Positions 1 through 13,251 of a stretch of DNA of 64,000 nt are shown piece by piece. The position numbers and the translations under genes were made by a program. Origin of the DNA: Stratiolaelaps scimitus (taxonomy: Eukaryota; Arthropoda; Arachnida; Mesostigmata; Laelapidae); the NCBI GenBank assembly GCA_019614645.1, contig JABWDB010000006.1:5518001-5582000 (forward strand), read 5' to 3'. Within the stretch, counting starts at the first letter, position 1. Each line of letters opens with the position of its first letter. A model generated the notes under the pieces. The model was not told the DNA's origin and did no database searches. It saw only the letters and a list, made by a program, of their open reading frames with translations.

Positions 1-481
1 AACGGTTAACTTCGGGGAAGGATTTGCTTCTTCAGCGTTCTGTAAGAAGTCTCTTGGGGTTGCTAAGCAGTCGAAGCAGTTCTCATTCTTATGTTACGAG
101 CCTGCTCTTGAGATCGTATCGTCCAGGGATAGCTCTGGATAATTTTCGAGTACGAGGCACAATATAAAGCTTGCCGCCAGCTGGTGGAGATTCGAAGCAG
201 ATCGAATATGAGCGGTGATACAATGTACCAAAACGACTCTAATAGGCAAAAATAACGATGTCCTATCATATCACAACGTTAACGGTAGCGAATGCAGGTG
301 TCTGACGTACTTATCCAGTCGAGACTGAATATCATTACCAAGTATAATTACAGATTATTAATTCATATATGTAGCTCGTGTTAGCTTGGAATGTACATGT
401 TCAACAAATAAAACTGGAAATTCCAATTTGACGCTGGTGAGTTATTCGTACTGTGGTTATCATTCTATTTAATGCGCGCAG

Positions 482-600
482 GTTCTTTCCTTCTGCAGCG
501 CCTGACCCTCGCAGTGCAGAGGGGCAACGCCATCGCCTTCCTCGGGACATTGTCGACCTCTGTCGAATTCCTAACTACTGTATGTTTGAATGAATATATA
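482..600 (+). repeat. LINE-like 3'-end fragment
   Basis: This segment is clearly similar to the reverse complement of 31533-31665. Both carry a stretch readable as FLLQRLSLAV, a block resembling 'catcgccttcctcggga', and then a shared core 'aattcctaa..actgtatgtt'. An open frame that ends just before a conserved AT-rich tail suggests the C-terminal codons and 3' UTR of a non-LTR retrotransposon. That assignment is inference; the similarity between copies is seen directly. Only the end of the element is present. Confidence 0.5.
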
Positions 601-1690
601 TTCTATTTAATGGATTAAAGGTGACCCATAGGCTATGAGCTAGCCCTAATCTGATATATCCTTATCACGTCTGGTCACGCATGGCAGGGACTGGTCAGAA
701 ATGCGAACGACTCTCGTTTAAATGGTTCAGTTGGAAATATTTCACAGTTAATACGTTGGCGATTTTTAGAGTTTCGAAAAGGAACAGAAACGGATTATTT
801 CGAACACCATCAAGTTATCCGAAGGAAGGCTGCAGAAGTATTAGTTAGTATTGTTGATGCCTTGACGCTTCCCGCCGTGTAAACGTTTGTTTCAAATAAA
901 AACGCATCCGTAGAGAGATACGTCTATATTTTATGAATACAAAAAAATGCGTTTGCAAAAAGATGAAGCATGGTAGCTGCAAGTATGAAATGTGTTAATG
1001 ATCTGCTCCCGTGAAGAATCTCTCAGGCCTTGCGGACAGGACAGGACCTATCTTGTAACACAGAACCTAGATAGTTGACAACTCTCTATTGTACACCCAG
1101 CAAATACCTATTTCACTTTGAATAAAGTGCGTTTGTATTATATACCAACATCAGTATCAAGCTTCCTGGATACGGGGAAACCGATACAAGATTAATCCGA
1201 CACTGTCTCGCCACTCCCCCCTGGGCCTCTTCTTCAGCCAGCACCAATAGCAGGTATAGAATGTAAATTCGTTTCATATTTTATTATTTGATTCTTGAAG
1301 AAATAAAAACTTCGCCTTGTTAATGCCTGAGGGCTCCTTAAAGGGTTGTAATAAAATTACATGTGTACTGGTCAATACGCAACTGCCCTTCCTTCCCAGA
1401 ACTTTTTCATGGCGCACAGTATAGCAATTGTACTATAACACATCTGACATAGGCAGGACTGCACATACAGTTAGTACACAGATTTGATTATACCCGTTAA
1501 CAATGTTAGCCGTTAGTGACAGCTGACCTTAACACACCGAGGTGTGTTTTCAGGAAGAAAATAAGTAAGAATACATGATCGCCGTCGGTGTCCAGCGATC
1601 TGAGGCGTACATAGGATAGACGCGTCACTTTTTTCCTCTCGATTCAAACTCTACAACGGAGTGCGAATCTTGCTGGAGTAGTCAGGGCTT
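601..1690. other. No gene seen
   Basis: AT-rich sequence with no long open frame, no splice-bounded exon that I can defend, and no recognisable repeat. Confidence 0.4.
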
Positions 1691-1699
1691 AGCCAGGCC

Positions 1700-2248
1700 T
1701 TAGAAAGAGCCAGGCCTGAGATTTGAGTGGGGATCTGAGTTTAGCCTCCGGCAGCTGGCGCCAACGCCTCTGATTAACGTCGAGGACCGAGCGCCAAGTA
1801 GCGAGGCCCTGCGCCTGTTCGCTTGTGTGCCTTCCTGATCAGTCGACCGACGAAGCCACCGCACGATGTATCGCGTTCGGCCGAGAGTTTCGCCTGACGA
1901 GAAGCGACAAGCGATACTGCTACCACTTCTATTACTACTAGACCACGTCCATAGCGAAGAACTCATAGTCACAGTGAGGCCTATAGTCGGGACCCAAGTT
2001 GGCAAAGCCTCGTTGATCGAGCGATCACCGTGGGATTCAGCAGTATCGACGTCGACCAGCCAACGGATAGACATCGTGAGGCAGAACGGGGGCTTCGCGC
2101 CACCGACAAGCCCCCCATCCCGTCCTGCTGGCGCTGTTGAATAGTTAACTAAGTGATTATATGGCACCACACCGGTACTGTAGGTGGCGCTCATTGAAAT
2201 TGTGCTATATGTGCCTGTGCTATCCAGCTCCATCCTGCATTGTCGCAT
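1700..2248 (-). other. Long open segment of unknown status
   Basis: This GC-richer block is open for 182 codons on the minus strand and for 92 codons (1866-2144, ATG start) on the plus strand. The minus frame is rich in Ser, Thr and Arg and shows no domain. The plus frame has an 'LLPLLLLLD' stretch but no proper signal peptide. Overlapping open frames on both strands are common in locally GC-rich DNA, so this could be a real exon, a leader exon or chance. I do not recognise a family. Confidence 0.2.
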
Positions 2249-3059
2249 CCGGTCGACTCGTCGTTGTTCTTCTCTTACTTACACGTGTATGCTTAACGCA
2301 GCCAGGAGGGCCCTAAGTCGCGTAAGCTTTTCCGGCGACCAGTTCGCCAACTATCGATGCACTCAAAACGTGCACTCATATATATATACACCATAGATCG
2401 AACATCGACCGATGATGAACTAGAAGTGGTTGTTTAGACATAAGGAAGACAAGACAGAACACCGAAGGGCTTATACCCCTTCTCCAGTATATTATTATAT
2501 TATATATTGACATCAACGCTGTGGATAATACGTCCAAAGAAGCTAACGGATCAGCGATGTATGTGTCCTACATTGAATTAAGTGATACCGCATTGAACTA
2601 CTGTAAGAGTGAGCTAGATTACGAAACACATTGGTTTCTACGTCACTTCGTATGCGGTGTGATAGTGATTTTGCTTGTTAGCGATGACGACTCTCGGAAC
2701 AGGTAGTCATTTTGGAGCAGGTAGGCATGATGCCACATATGAACATATAGGAGTAGCTGTCACCCCACAACAGCTACTACTCATTGACCCCCCGGTGGAT
2801 AATCCCCCCAGTTTCTATACGTCCATACAGGTTCACTGGTTCATGTCGCATGAAGGATCAAATCTGGAACGCATCCCTGTTTCGCTCTCACAGTTTCGAA
2901 CGCGACTTTAAAGTGTATGCGTGGTAGGTGGTTGAGGTTCTCTCAATCACCTCTGTCCACTTCCCGCCTGTGAACAACTACTGTGATCAATGGGGTGTCT
3001 GTAGAAAGCTTAGTGTATGTAAACATGCTGTATTTATGACGCATACAGGGGGTGTACGG

Positions 3060-3225
3060 TGCCTTCTTTGCTGCACAGTGCTAGCTATGCCGCAGACCAC
3101 ATTAGTTGCCACAATGTCGATCCGCACCATTGCACACTTGCATTTGAAGGGGTCGGTCGTATGAAGCAATGAAGGCAGTTGTGACGTGGGCTGAGTTAAA
3201 TGTTGGCTGTGAGTCAGCCCTGAGA
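3060..3225 (+). repeat. Diverged SINE-A copy (tRNA-derived)
   Basis: The B-box-like 'tgtcgatccgcacca', followed by 'cacttgcatttgaaggggtcggtcgtatgaagcaat' and 'ggctgtgagtcagccctga', aligns by eye with the copies at 40537 and 46629. The tRNA head is badly decayed, so the 5' boundary is approximate. Confidence 0.55.
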
Positions 3226-3515
3226 GTTTACTTTACGTTAGATAGATTTCTAAGAATAAACGTAGCATTGGAAACGTAGGATTGTCACCGGACCAGGAAC
3301 TAGATCTTGAGGTAGGTAATGATATTTGGTGGAAACATTATCGGAATATCGACATCGACAGTTCGAGTTGGGCTCGTGGTACCCTTTGTCGTACAGATAA
3401 CATGATGAAAACCGTATGTTGCGAAACAAGATACAACCTCTCGGTTCGTTCTCAGTTCTTCCCTCTCCGTTAGTTATCTCACTCGTATTGTAAAATTCCG
3501 GGTCGAGATCTGCCA

Positions 3516-4152
3516 TCAGATGTTCAACAAATGATGGCACGTCGCCAAGGAGGTAGACCAATATAAGCCTTGCGGAACAGTGTCATCCCATAACGCTTTG
3601 CAGAAATTCAGGCTTTGGTCGATCCAGCTGCTTGAGTTGTGCAGGCGAAAGATGTTCCCAGCTAACTTCGAGCCGCTAGACGGCAACGCGCGCAATCTTG
3701 ATATCAAACAACTTCAGCCCAGTCTGTAAACAAAAAGCTTTGACAGCGATTCTGTTTCGACACTCGCGACCACCGCTCGTCGTGTGCTGTGCATGATGTG
3801 TCCTGTGAAACGTGGGCGTTTGTTGGCATGATCACACACAGGTACCCGAAGCTATTGATGCACTTCAGGGCAGTTTTGCCTATGTGTAGCACATCGGCGA
3901 TACTCCTCAGTCCAACTTCTTTCACGTATCCAGACAGCCTCACAAGTGGTTGCTGAACAGCTGAAATCGACTCCTACCAAAATTGACAAGGTCGTCTGCG
4001 TACAGCTTCACATGGTCAGCCGTGCCCCTCACTCGAATCGGAAGATCGCTTAGCAGCAGCGAGAATAACAGTAGGCTCAAGTTGTCGTCCGTGTCGCACC
4101 AGGAGTATTGAGCTAATGCTGGCAGAGAGGGCACTACGTCATCGATCTTCAC
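3516..4152 (-). pseudogene. LINE reverse-transcriptase remnant
   Basis: On the minus strand the segment begins with a run resembling the RT palm (LLLFSLLLSDLPIRVRG) and reaches the catalytic YADD motif at 3991-4002. A tryptophan-poor region follows, ending near 'FGYLCVIM', which resembles the conserved YLGV segment after the active site in Jockey/CR1-type elements. Stops and frame changes break it into three pieces (3940-4152, 3704-3943, 3516-3707), so it is dead. Reading YADD as the RT active site is established family knowledge; assignment to the Jockey/CR1 group is inference. Confidence 0.65.
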
Positions 4153-4281
4153 TGAATTCTCCTGTGAAGATCAATGACGGAGTGGCTCTTCCGCCATCCT
4201 TCGTTCCCCAAATTCTGTCGTCATCAACAACTAAACGTATCAACAGATATTCCAAGAATCCCCCACCCCGTATCCATAATC

Positions 4282-4316
4282 CCTAGAAATAATTCCTAAT
4301 TACTGTATGTTTAAAT
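4282..4316 (+). repeat. Dispersed LINE-like 3' core
   Basis: 'aattcctaattactgtatgtt' matches the cores at about 568, 16328 and (reverse complement) 31535. No coding part can be recognised upstream of it here. Confidence 0.45.
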
Positions 4317-4319
4317 AAT

Positions 4320-7300
4320 TAACCAGTGGTTGTTACAGATATTCAACATACACCAAAATATATATCAACAGATATTCAACATATTTATCGGCATATATTG
4401 TCCTTCCCATTTCATCGGTCTATATCATATATACCATGAAGCTAGATCGAAGGTTCAACTACATCTAACGTCGTAACTTATGCATGGCCAATAAGGAATC
4501 AAAGCCAGAGCCTCTAATTTCCTGTACATGTTAACTTTACTATCATAGAACCTTACCGCATGTTAATGTACCCTAGCAGTTCCGTCAATAAACATTTGTT
4601 TGAATTTGAATTTGAATTTAACAAAATGTTTGGCTGGCTGCTGCCGCTGCAGTACTACTGTCAATTCAACAGAGGTCTTGTTTAGGCCTGTGGCGACGAT
4701 CGCCATATGCGCTATACATGTCTGTTGAAATTTCCAATAAATCAATTAATCAATTGCGCATTGTTAGACGCCGAACTCAATCAACGGAATTGGTGTCACC
4801 AAATATTGGTAGTTGTATCATAGTCCCATAGGTCGTACAATACAACAGGTGGGCCTCTTCGATTGCATGTATCAATATGTATGTGCACTACCACCACCAT
4901 CATGCACAACTGAATATCATACTATCGTTGAGGTGCAAATTAGTAAGTAGGCAAATACTCTACTGCTTGACTCACCACAATGAAAGGCATATTGTATGTT
5001 AACGGGAAGGTCACACACGTTGGGATTGCAGATGTGAGCGAACATATAATAGCTGATGGACAAATCTGCTCGAGTTGAGTGCCTAGCCGTTAATGTCTTG
5101 TGTATCTTTATCTGATATGCGCCAACTATTGAATGCAATTCATACATCCTTTTACTGACTACAAGGGGTGGTGAGAGATTTTCCGGGTTCCTATTTCATG
5201 TTCCTGTTACCGATAATGGGTAGTAGCTACTCATATTCTCTGCTTAGTCTTTCAGCCTCTCTGATTGAACCTTGCCTTTAACTAAAATTAATCATCTCAG
5301 CCTGCACGGTTGCGTATACCCACAACATTTCATCATCTGACCCCGCTAATCTCAACCGCCCATTTGCTGTTCGTCAGTTATGATACATATATATATATAT
5401 ATATATATATCATATGTTAATTAAATCAAATCACCATACCCAGAGTCTTTAAAAGGCATATATTAAAAATATCTGATGGGTCTCGATATCTCCTCTTACG
5501 AAATGTTGTCTCGCTTATTCATAGCCTACATTTTATAGACGCTTGTGGAATTATTCGAAATTTAATCATCTAGACGATCTAAACTAATTTACTATGATAC
5601 ACCGAAGTAAACTATATGACACACTCACAACTATTTCATATGATACAAACGTGTGATTGATGCGCGCGAAACCTACCAAGGAAATGTACCGAGTTAAACA
5701 CGGCCTAGGAGACCTTATCCACGGCGGACCCACAGTGTCACGAGTTTTATGTCACCTTTTTTTGGGCTATTTTTGAAAGCGTCAAGCAATAGACGAACGC
5801 ATTAAGTATGCAAGCGTTTTTTTGTAAAGGTCATCCGCGTATAAGAGATCAGCACGTGTCTCTATGCAAATTATAGCGAATTTTTGGTTGGGGCTTTTGC
5901 CAGTGGGCTTGTGATGGAGAATTAATATAGGCAATTAATCGGCGATTATTGGACAGTTTGCGAGTTTTTCCGCTCGTTCAGGACGCCCCAGAGAAGCTAT
6001 ACGAGCCTCAACGAGGTGCAGGACAGGACAACAATTAAACAGCGCTTCCCGAGCCTCGGGGTACATGGTATCGCCTGCTCCTTTCGAGAGCTCCCCAAAG
6101 CAATATGGTGAGTAAATGTAAAGCGTTTGTAATGGAAGCCTGGAATTGTTCGATTGCCTCACAAATATAGCGGCAACTCTCATATGAAATACATGTGTAA
6201 ATTTTAAATTAATGCTCTCCAACGCATGGAACGAATACCTCGGGAGCTAAACATTTTGCAAAACAAAACCTATCATTTTGGCATCATCATTTTCGATATC
6301 CAATCGAGCTATCCATAGAAAGCAATTTAGCCTAACAACATAGTGTTTACGTTGGCGGCGTCCTCTTTGTTCGTGGACTGGCACGCATAGATCAAAAACG
6401 CTCTACAATACGGTAGGAAACAGAGCGCCTTAGTGAATGGGACATGGGCTGCTCTCTATAAGCTTCATCTGGTGAAATTATTGCTGCAGTTGCTTGCCTC
6501 TCGTGGGAGACAGACGATGATGAGCCTGAGGCAATTAGCGATCGTTCGGGAAACGGCGACACGAACAGTCGTGCTATTTCTGGCGGGATGGCTAAATTTG
6601 AAGGCAGAGTTATTCGCCACGGCCGTACGCCATCCTGAAGAAAATGCATAAATTGTTGGGCCAGTTATTACTGGTTAGGTTTGACGTTGAATTCCCGTTC
6701 CGACGTCTCAGTGAGTGAAAATAGACATCTTGTTCACCAGTCCCAAGGTGGGAGTACGGCGACAACGCATTCAAGGGCATATCTTTGTGATTAGCAGTTG
6801 GGGGCTCTCTGATTAGCAGTTGAGAACGTAAATTATCATTAATGAGGATGATGATGATGAGTGACATTCAGGATTATTTTTCCCTCGGAGCCATTGTGAG
6901 CTAGCCAATAGACTCTACAGATCGTTTCTGTTGGCTCTTAGATAGGTAAGATGAATTTCAACTGCGTCTCATAACGGTACCGGCATTCCGGCTCATTTGT
7001 AAGTCAACAGTGCGGAATGGATCCAACATTGACGTATCCACGGGAGCGCGCTACATACAAGAAGATGGAGAGTCTGGGAATCGGGGACTGAGTCGTGGTA
7101 GTGGACATCCATGGGGTTACATAAGGTGAGTTATTATATAGCGTTGTATTGTCAGTCTGCGAGGAAAATATATTTCATGTTAAATAAACGAAGAGATTCC
7201 AAAATATTCCTTCGTATTGCAGAAGGTGCCTGTTGTCCTGCTGTCAAGGAACAAAAACTTTTTGCATAGTGATTAAGCAGTGGTCAGTCGCCTTAAGAGA

Positions 7301-7530
7301 TAGGAGTAAAATGCTCTCATATCAACCCTCGTACTTCTCGCTCTCCACGAAGCATGCGTGAGCGGACCGTGCAGTGAGAAATGAGATCAGCTCTGTTTGC
7401 TACGAGCTAGACACAAAGGGTCTCGCGGTTAAGGCCTCTGTGCCATGCAATTACTTTACCTTTATTTCTTGACTATTCAAAACGAAGCTTTAACTTTGCC
7501 TCTGCGCTATTCTCGTCTTCTTTATCTCCG
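4320..7530. other. Intergenic; no gene seen
   Basis: Contains a (GAATTT)3 stretch near 4597-4617 and a (TA)n run at 5386-5410. Scattered short frames have no domain, no signal peptide and no convincing splice sites. Confidence 0.4.
5386..5410. repeat. (TA)n microsatellite
   Basis: An uninterrupted alternating A/T run of about 25 bases. Confidence 0.95.
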
Positions 7531-7537
7531 TTAAAAT

Positions 7538-7732
7538 TTGGTGGGAGTGTTAGATAAATATGTCTCATATAAACGCGCTGAATTTCAATGGCAGACATTG
7601 AAGAAAGAGAAATGTTTAAATCGAAAGGACACCACTTTTCAAGTCGCTTTACTTAAGGATCGAATACCCATCGACCAGAATTGGTATCCTTCAGATTTAA
7701 GGGACTTAGCTATTTTCAAAGAAGATATATGA
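7538..7732 (+). CDS. Possible exon, unknown product
   Basis: Open for 64 codons with a hydrophilic, Lys-rich, coding-like composition (for example KKEKCLNRKDTTFQV). It has no ATG at its left end, so it would have to be a downstream exon. No domain is recognised, and composition is the only argument; a chance open frame is equally possible. Confidence 0.15.
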   Translation: MVGVLDKYVSYKRAEFQWQTLKKEKCLNRKDTTFQVALLKDRIPIDQNWYPSDLRDLAIFKEDI

Positions 7733-7739
7733 AGAAATT

Positions 7740-10700
7740 CGATGAAAACTAGATCGCATGAAAGAGGCTGATTCGTGTACCTGATTCATAGTTATCGACA
7801 GTAAAAGGTGCGCGCCTACCACATGAACATATAACGTCTATAGGCGTTATCATTTTGTAGGTGGAGAAACACCGTACATTGGATATCGACGGCGGTCATA
7901 AGACGGCTTCTCAAAGCTCGTTTGGTTATCAATCAGCAATAATTGTGAGTAATTATGTTAGATTTGCATTAGAGTGCTGTCTGTGTTTGGTCTTACTAGC
8001 TCCTTGTTGCACCGAATGTGTCTGGAAAATGTCAACCTGCGTACGACAGTACATATGTAAGCTTTCAAGTAAACAGAGAGGGTTGCTCGTCTTGCATCAT
8101 TTTCCACATCGAGTCTTAATGGGTCATTCAAACAAAAGTAATGTGCTTGATGTAGGTCGAAGCGGTTCTTCAGGATGGCCTCGCAGTAGCGAACTTTGAA
8201 TCCCTATGAACTATAGCTGCCGCTTCCCCCTGTTTTCTCTTTGCCTGAAGGAAACAAAAAAGCTTTGGTTGGGAAATGCTTAAGCTCGTACTCATCCATC
8301 TACAATGCGAGGTAAGCCATTCGAAATGGCCTTCGATATAAAGTGCTGCAATGACTTGCGAAGGTTGGAACTTCATCAGGAGTTCAGGTTGATATCCGAA
8401 TAGAATGAGCTGAATGTTGCTGTCGGGGATGACCACCGGACTCGTTGTCGGAACCGCATATTTTATTGAACGCTATTTGATATCCACAAATCGTCTGAAC
8501 TAGATTGATCACAAATGGCATATCGATGGGAGATTTTCGGCATTATAAATTTCAAAACGCCAACCCAGCATATCATAAATGTTAACTACCGATTTTATCA
8601 TTATCCTGTGCTGACCGAAGTCCGCCAATGTGATCGGAACATCTGTATGTGTCTGTTGAATTATACTTATTGTACAATTATTGTGCACAGTTGTTCTCAA
8701 CCGAAATAGGGATCTGCCTTGAACAGAACGAAAAGTTAAACATATTCGGATTTGCAGCAACCTCAGATTAGAGCCTTTGATAGATTCCGATAATTGCGCC
8801 GACTTCGAATGCCATGGTATGACATGACATTGTCACTAGGACGTCCCACGAAGTCTCTGTCGATCATTGGGCACCTCAAAATTGGCCATATCCTGTCACG
8901 GCCATGTATCCTACCAACAAAAAGCTCCTCTAAACTTTGCTACGGGCTGATAGGCCATGGAAGGCCGAGGAAGAGACTTGAGATTGGCTGACTATCACGG
9001 AGGTACAGAATGAAGAACTGCTTGGACATGTGTGGCGAGGGTGATCAATTTTCTTTGTTTTCGACGAGGACGCTCAAAAGTTGCTTGACATCCTGTCGTA
9101 TTAAATTCCCCATTACGAAACCAACCCGATGATGATATACGATCTACGTAGCCGTAACAAAAAAAGGGGCCTTCAATGAAATTGACGCAAAACATGCGGA
9201 CAGGACAAACGGCTATATAATGATACTAAGCTTCGGTTACAATTTGGGCTCGTTTCGACATCAATGATTGTTCTTCATGTTAATTACTGAGTGGGCTGGT
9301 TTGTATGTCGAGCGCTTGAACGTAATATATTGCGCTTCGTGAAAACTATGATATTTTTTCTATCAAACATTGCCATCAAAGTCAAATTATCGTTGATTTA
9401 ACTAGACGAACCCATGAGACACGTTTTCTCAACACGAATTCACAATATATATATATATATATACCGTGTGGCCTGAGGCATATTTGTACAACAATCGGAG
9501 AAAAAATAATGCATTTTCCTGAAAAACCCCAAAAACAGGATGCGACCTAATTGTTGGACGAGCAAGAAGAAGACTTTTAATAATGAGAAGACAAAGATCA
9601 ATGGGAAAAAAGAAACAATAAAATTACCTCATAGCGACTTATTATCGTGAAATAACGGTTTATGATACAGTATAATGAATTATAAGTACCCAGCAGGATC
9701 ATTTGCGCTCGTTCATGTGCGCCACTTCATCGCAACCTCTAAATAAATCAAGTTCCTCGAAGTCTATTGCTAACTAACCTTACTAACGCGCAGCTAATAT
9801 TCGATATGTTAGAGTGACCTTGTCGAGCTCCACCTTGCCAGCCTAGAGCGCCGCCCGACCAATTACTTCTTCTTCTGTATAAGGAAAATTATTTGCTGTT
9901 CACGTTGTTGACAGTCCGCTTCGAAGACATCACTGCCGCACACACATTCTAAGGTCTACTTTCAAAACAATACAGGGACATATAGCTACAATACTTACAT
10001 TGTATTGCTCTAACGTTCCTCATATCACACATGAAACAATTCTGTACTAACAGTTTCCCTGTGCAACAAATTGAATCGATTACATATTCTCTATGACAGA
10101 GTTTGCGGTACCCTTATGCAGTCGACCCTCACTGTAGACATCGTAGAAATGCACTGATTTCGTGCGCAGTGCGTCGGCTGAAGGGCAGATTGTATACTAT
10201 GTTTGTTTGCGCGATACAAGACAATGATGTGAGCACACGGATAACAAATCGTGTGGTGACAACCCTTTCGTTTGGTAGGATATCTACAGCAGAATGTATA
10301 CCATGCAGACTGTCCTTTGAGCAAAGGCAGCAATATGCGCATATTGATATATAATAATAAATCACATTACGCGCTTATACCGATCCTTATTTGTACATTA
10401 TCAGTAATCGTCTCAGAATACGTTGCAGCCTCCAACCAGAATAAATATTAATGGACCTGGCCGGATAAGTCACCAACTCCTAAAAAAGTCCTAGACGCAC
10501 TGCAGACGAACTTAACACGAGTGATTAATATAAAGAAAATATAAAATGTTTAATGTGCTCACTGCACGCGATAATCATCAGGCGTATTCAGACAAATATT
10601 TTTGATCAAATTTCGATCAGAGAATCGATCGCTAGTTCATGAATATGTTTGACGCAAAGAGGCTGATATCGTATATATCCCGTATTCCCGTCTTCGATCG

Positions 10701-11075
10701 AATGGGCAACTGCAAATGCCTAGAGTTTCGATGCATCGAAATCTTGAAGCAATTCTTCCAAAGCGATGTACGGTCCTCAAATATGTTTGACTCCAGTCTG
10801 GTGTACCGATTCATCCAATACAATTGTTCTTCATCCAATACATAGACTGTTCACTGGGTGCCGTACAATCGAGAATAAAGCTTCCCTGATCATTGTTGAA
10901 AGGAGGTTGAATTATACATTGTCAAATGGGTGACAGAAATTCTCATTCATATGTTAGTTTTTCTTCTTGTATTATCCCGGCTGTCAACTCCGAACTTAAG
11001 ATTAGTTCATATGGCCTGGATGCAAGTGACTAGGTTACTTCGTGTGTGCTAGTTAATCTATGACGAGAACGCTAT
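7740..11075. other. No supportable gene
   Basis: Mixed AT-rich sequence with a (TA)n run at 9445-9463. Pairs of overlapping frames open on both strands (10091-10365 and 10632-10845) look like chance. Nothing shows a domain or a signal peptide. Confidence 0.4.
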
Positions 11076-11081
11076 TAAGTA

Positions 11082-11345
11082 ATGCTGACTGACCCTCCAC
11101 TGCGGATCACTTGCGGCTCACATCCATCGTCATGTTGCCTGGCCAGCGCGTTAATGGATCAACGGTTTCTAACCGCTTTTGCACATTTTGCTAGAAGTCC
11201 AGCCGGGCAGATGTCTCCTGTTATCTTTGCATTTAACGAATTGGACAAACTTTTAATGACAACAGCACCTCCGGCGGTCACAGAAGAAATAGCACGCAGA
11301 AGAAATGAAGCGGCGATGCAATCATTATCTGAAAACACGAACTAA
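11082..11345 (+). CDS. Possible terminal exon, unknown protein
   Basis: An 87-codon frame starting at ATG. A pyrimidine-rich tract ending in AG at about 11190-11192 ('cacattttgctag') would make a good 3' splice site, leaving a final exon from 11193 to the stop. The C-terminal part (KLLMTTAPPAVTEEIARR followed by an Asn/Glu/Ser-rich end) looks coding and would form a charged helix. No family is recognised. An upstream exon with a matching phase was not found, so this stays tentative. Confidence 0.28.
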   Translation: MLTDPPLRITCGSHPSSCCLASALMDQRFLTAFAHFARSPAGQMSPVIFAFNELDKLLMTTAPPAVTEEIARRRNEAAMQSLSENTN

Positions 11346-11773
11346 GCAGTGCTATTTTTAGCGGGACAAAAATGAACTTTTCGAAATATACGATTTTGCT
11401 TGTTATAGGTCTGAATTTCTATACCTTATAGAAATTAAGGAAAAATCGTTATCGTACGATATGAGGCCCATCGCGCGTAAAACCATCTGCTGTATCTGAA
11501 GAGAAGATTCTTGAGCATAAGTAGGTTAAACAAACAATATTGAATCGGTGTCTATTCAATTTCTATCTCAGAGGAGGAAGCTTCATTCCAATTTCCTTAG
11601 GTATAGGGTCGATCCAGTACAGGGTTGCCGTGGATGTCCTGAGGACCTTGAAGTTAATACATGATTCGAATATGGCAATACATAGCACCTCAAGGATAAT
11701 GTGGTAAATGGGCAAAACTTCAAATACCTCGAGTCACAGATCGAAACGACTACGCTTAGACAATAAGTATATT

Positions 11774-11789
11774 TATATATATATATATG
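11774..11789. repeat. (TA)n microsatellite
   Basis: Alternating A/T run. Confidence 0.9.
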
Positions 11790-12078
11790 TCAATGGTAGT
11801 CCTCAAAGATCAAACATCAATTCTGAAGTGAATCATTGTCGTTAGATTTGCCAATAGCACCATACTGTCCCCTGCTAAATGGCGCCTCCTCAAGCAAATT
11901 GTACTGTACAGTGACCCGTTCGCCCTTCACCGACACGAGACGCTAGGTTCAGTTGTGACTCCTCCACACGCATGTCGCGGATGACTTCGCTGCTGGCTCT
12001 TGCCGAAATACAACTCATTCGTTCGCTATAACAAACCAGTCCAGGAGTCACCAAGCATAACCTAGGTATGCATATCGA

Positions 12079-12158
12079 GTCCCCTGTATGGTCTAGTGGT
12101 GAGCGTCTTGGACTGCTAGACAGGAGGGATATATGTTAGGAATCACATCCCACCAGAG
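12079..12158 (+). repeat. tRNA-like SINE head remnant
   Basis: 'tcccctgtatggtctagtggtgagcgtcttgg' resembles the 5' half of a tRNA-Glu/Asp-type gene, including a good internal A box (tggtctagtgg). The 3' half is degenerate (aggaatcacatcccacc), without a proper T-arm or a matching acceptor stem. It is therefore more likely a tRNA-derived repeat or pseudogene than a working tRNA. Confidence 0.45.
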
Positions 12159-12564
12159 GCTTTGAAACATCGTTGGATTTCTTTAATATATTTCTTCATC
12201 CACAGCTGAAGTGGATTGCTTGATTTATCTGCGGTTTCTTGCCAGATACGAGAGAAAGAGATATGTGGCAACGCTACAAAACGACATTGCCTACTATGAG
12301 GGGACATGACTAACAATATTGTTTCAAGGCGCAATATCCTAAAAGAAAACATTCTAAATACACATATAATTAAAATTAATTAATTTTACATCGAAATTAA
12401 AATGAACAAACATACACCGCTCGGACCTCTGCTGCCGTTAGCCTTTTAATCAATGAAATGAAAAATGAAACATCCCCCTTTCTATTATTGGCGGTGACCT
12501 TGTGGCACACTCGTTTTCGCGTACACGCACGCACACACGCCCACACAAAAACCCCCCGAAGTGA

Positions 12565-13180
12565 ATGAAGCAAATGAACGTCCCGCCAAACTGCCAAACC
12601 CTGTTCACGTGCTGTATCGCAGCCAAATCTCAACAGTGTACCTCTCAGCGCACTGTCTCTTTCGCTGATTTCCGTTGGCTCGAAGCGGCAGTGTTGTTGG
12701 ACAGGTTCGCCTCTTCTAGATCAGTGTTCCGCGTCATTCGGCACACGTCACACTATCCGGTGTGCCATACTACCGTTGTAACGCATAGAGGAAAGTGGGG
12801 GCCATCTATTGAACGTTGTCCCAGGTCGGTGTGTTCCTGCACGCCCCTTATCTTTTCCATATAGAAAAGCGAGAGGTAGAATAAGAGAGAGAGAGGGGGG
12901 GGGGGCAGAGTAGCAACTAGGTCGAAACGGATGTGACTGACTTAGGCAGTGATCTCCCTTGGGACCTACCGAGCACGGCGCTGAACCGTGGTCTCGCTGC
13001 ACCGAATACTCCTTCCCCTGGGAGATCGATATACTTGGCCGGCCATTGAGCGGTGCTGGCCCTCAGGCCTTGTAGAACTACCTCCGCTCAGGGAGTAGCT
13101 GCGACAACAGTGACTCAACTTGACGCAAGCGAAAGGTTCAGTGGCATGGTCCCCCGACCCCGCGGAGATTACGGCAGACG
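12565..13180. other. GC-richer island, open frames on both strands
   Basis: The block contains a 99-codon plus frame (12565-12864) and an 84-codon minus frame (12748-13002), a (GA)n/poly-G run near 12885-12904, and no recognisable domain. It may be a promoter or a leader exon, but no TATA box or splice pair could be assigned. Confidence 0.25.
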
Positions 13181-13251
13181 ACTACGCAATAACAACAAGA
13201 TCAATTAGGTCAAATAAACAAACAACGTTAAGAAAATTATTACATTTTTAC

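Noticed and set aside
10091..10365. Overlapping ORFs of about 80 codons on both strands
   Set aside because: No ATG context, domain, signal peptide or splice sites; mirrored frames are a by-product of stop-poor sequence on both strands.
10632..10845. Mirrored 68-codon ORFs on both strands
   Set aside because: Same reason; no independent support for either strand.
12079..12158. Functional tRNA-Glu/Asp gene
   Set aside because: Only the 5' half resembles a tRNA; the T-arm and acceptor stem do not form.
13000..13060. U1 snRNA, because of 'gatatacttggc'
   Set aside because: The following bases do not match any U1 stem or the Sm site; the resemblance is limited to a few bases.
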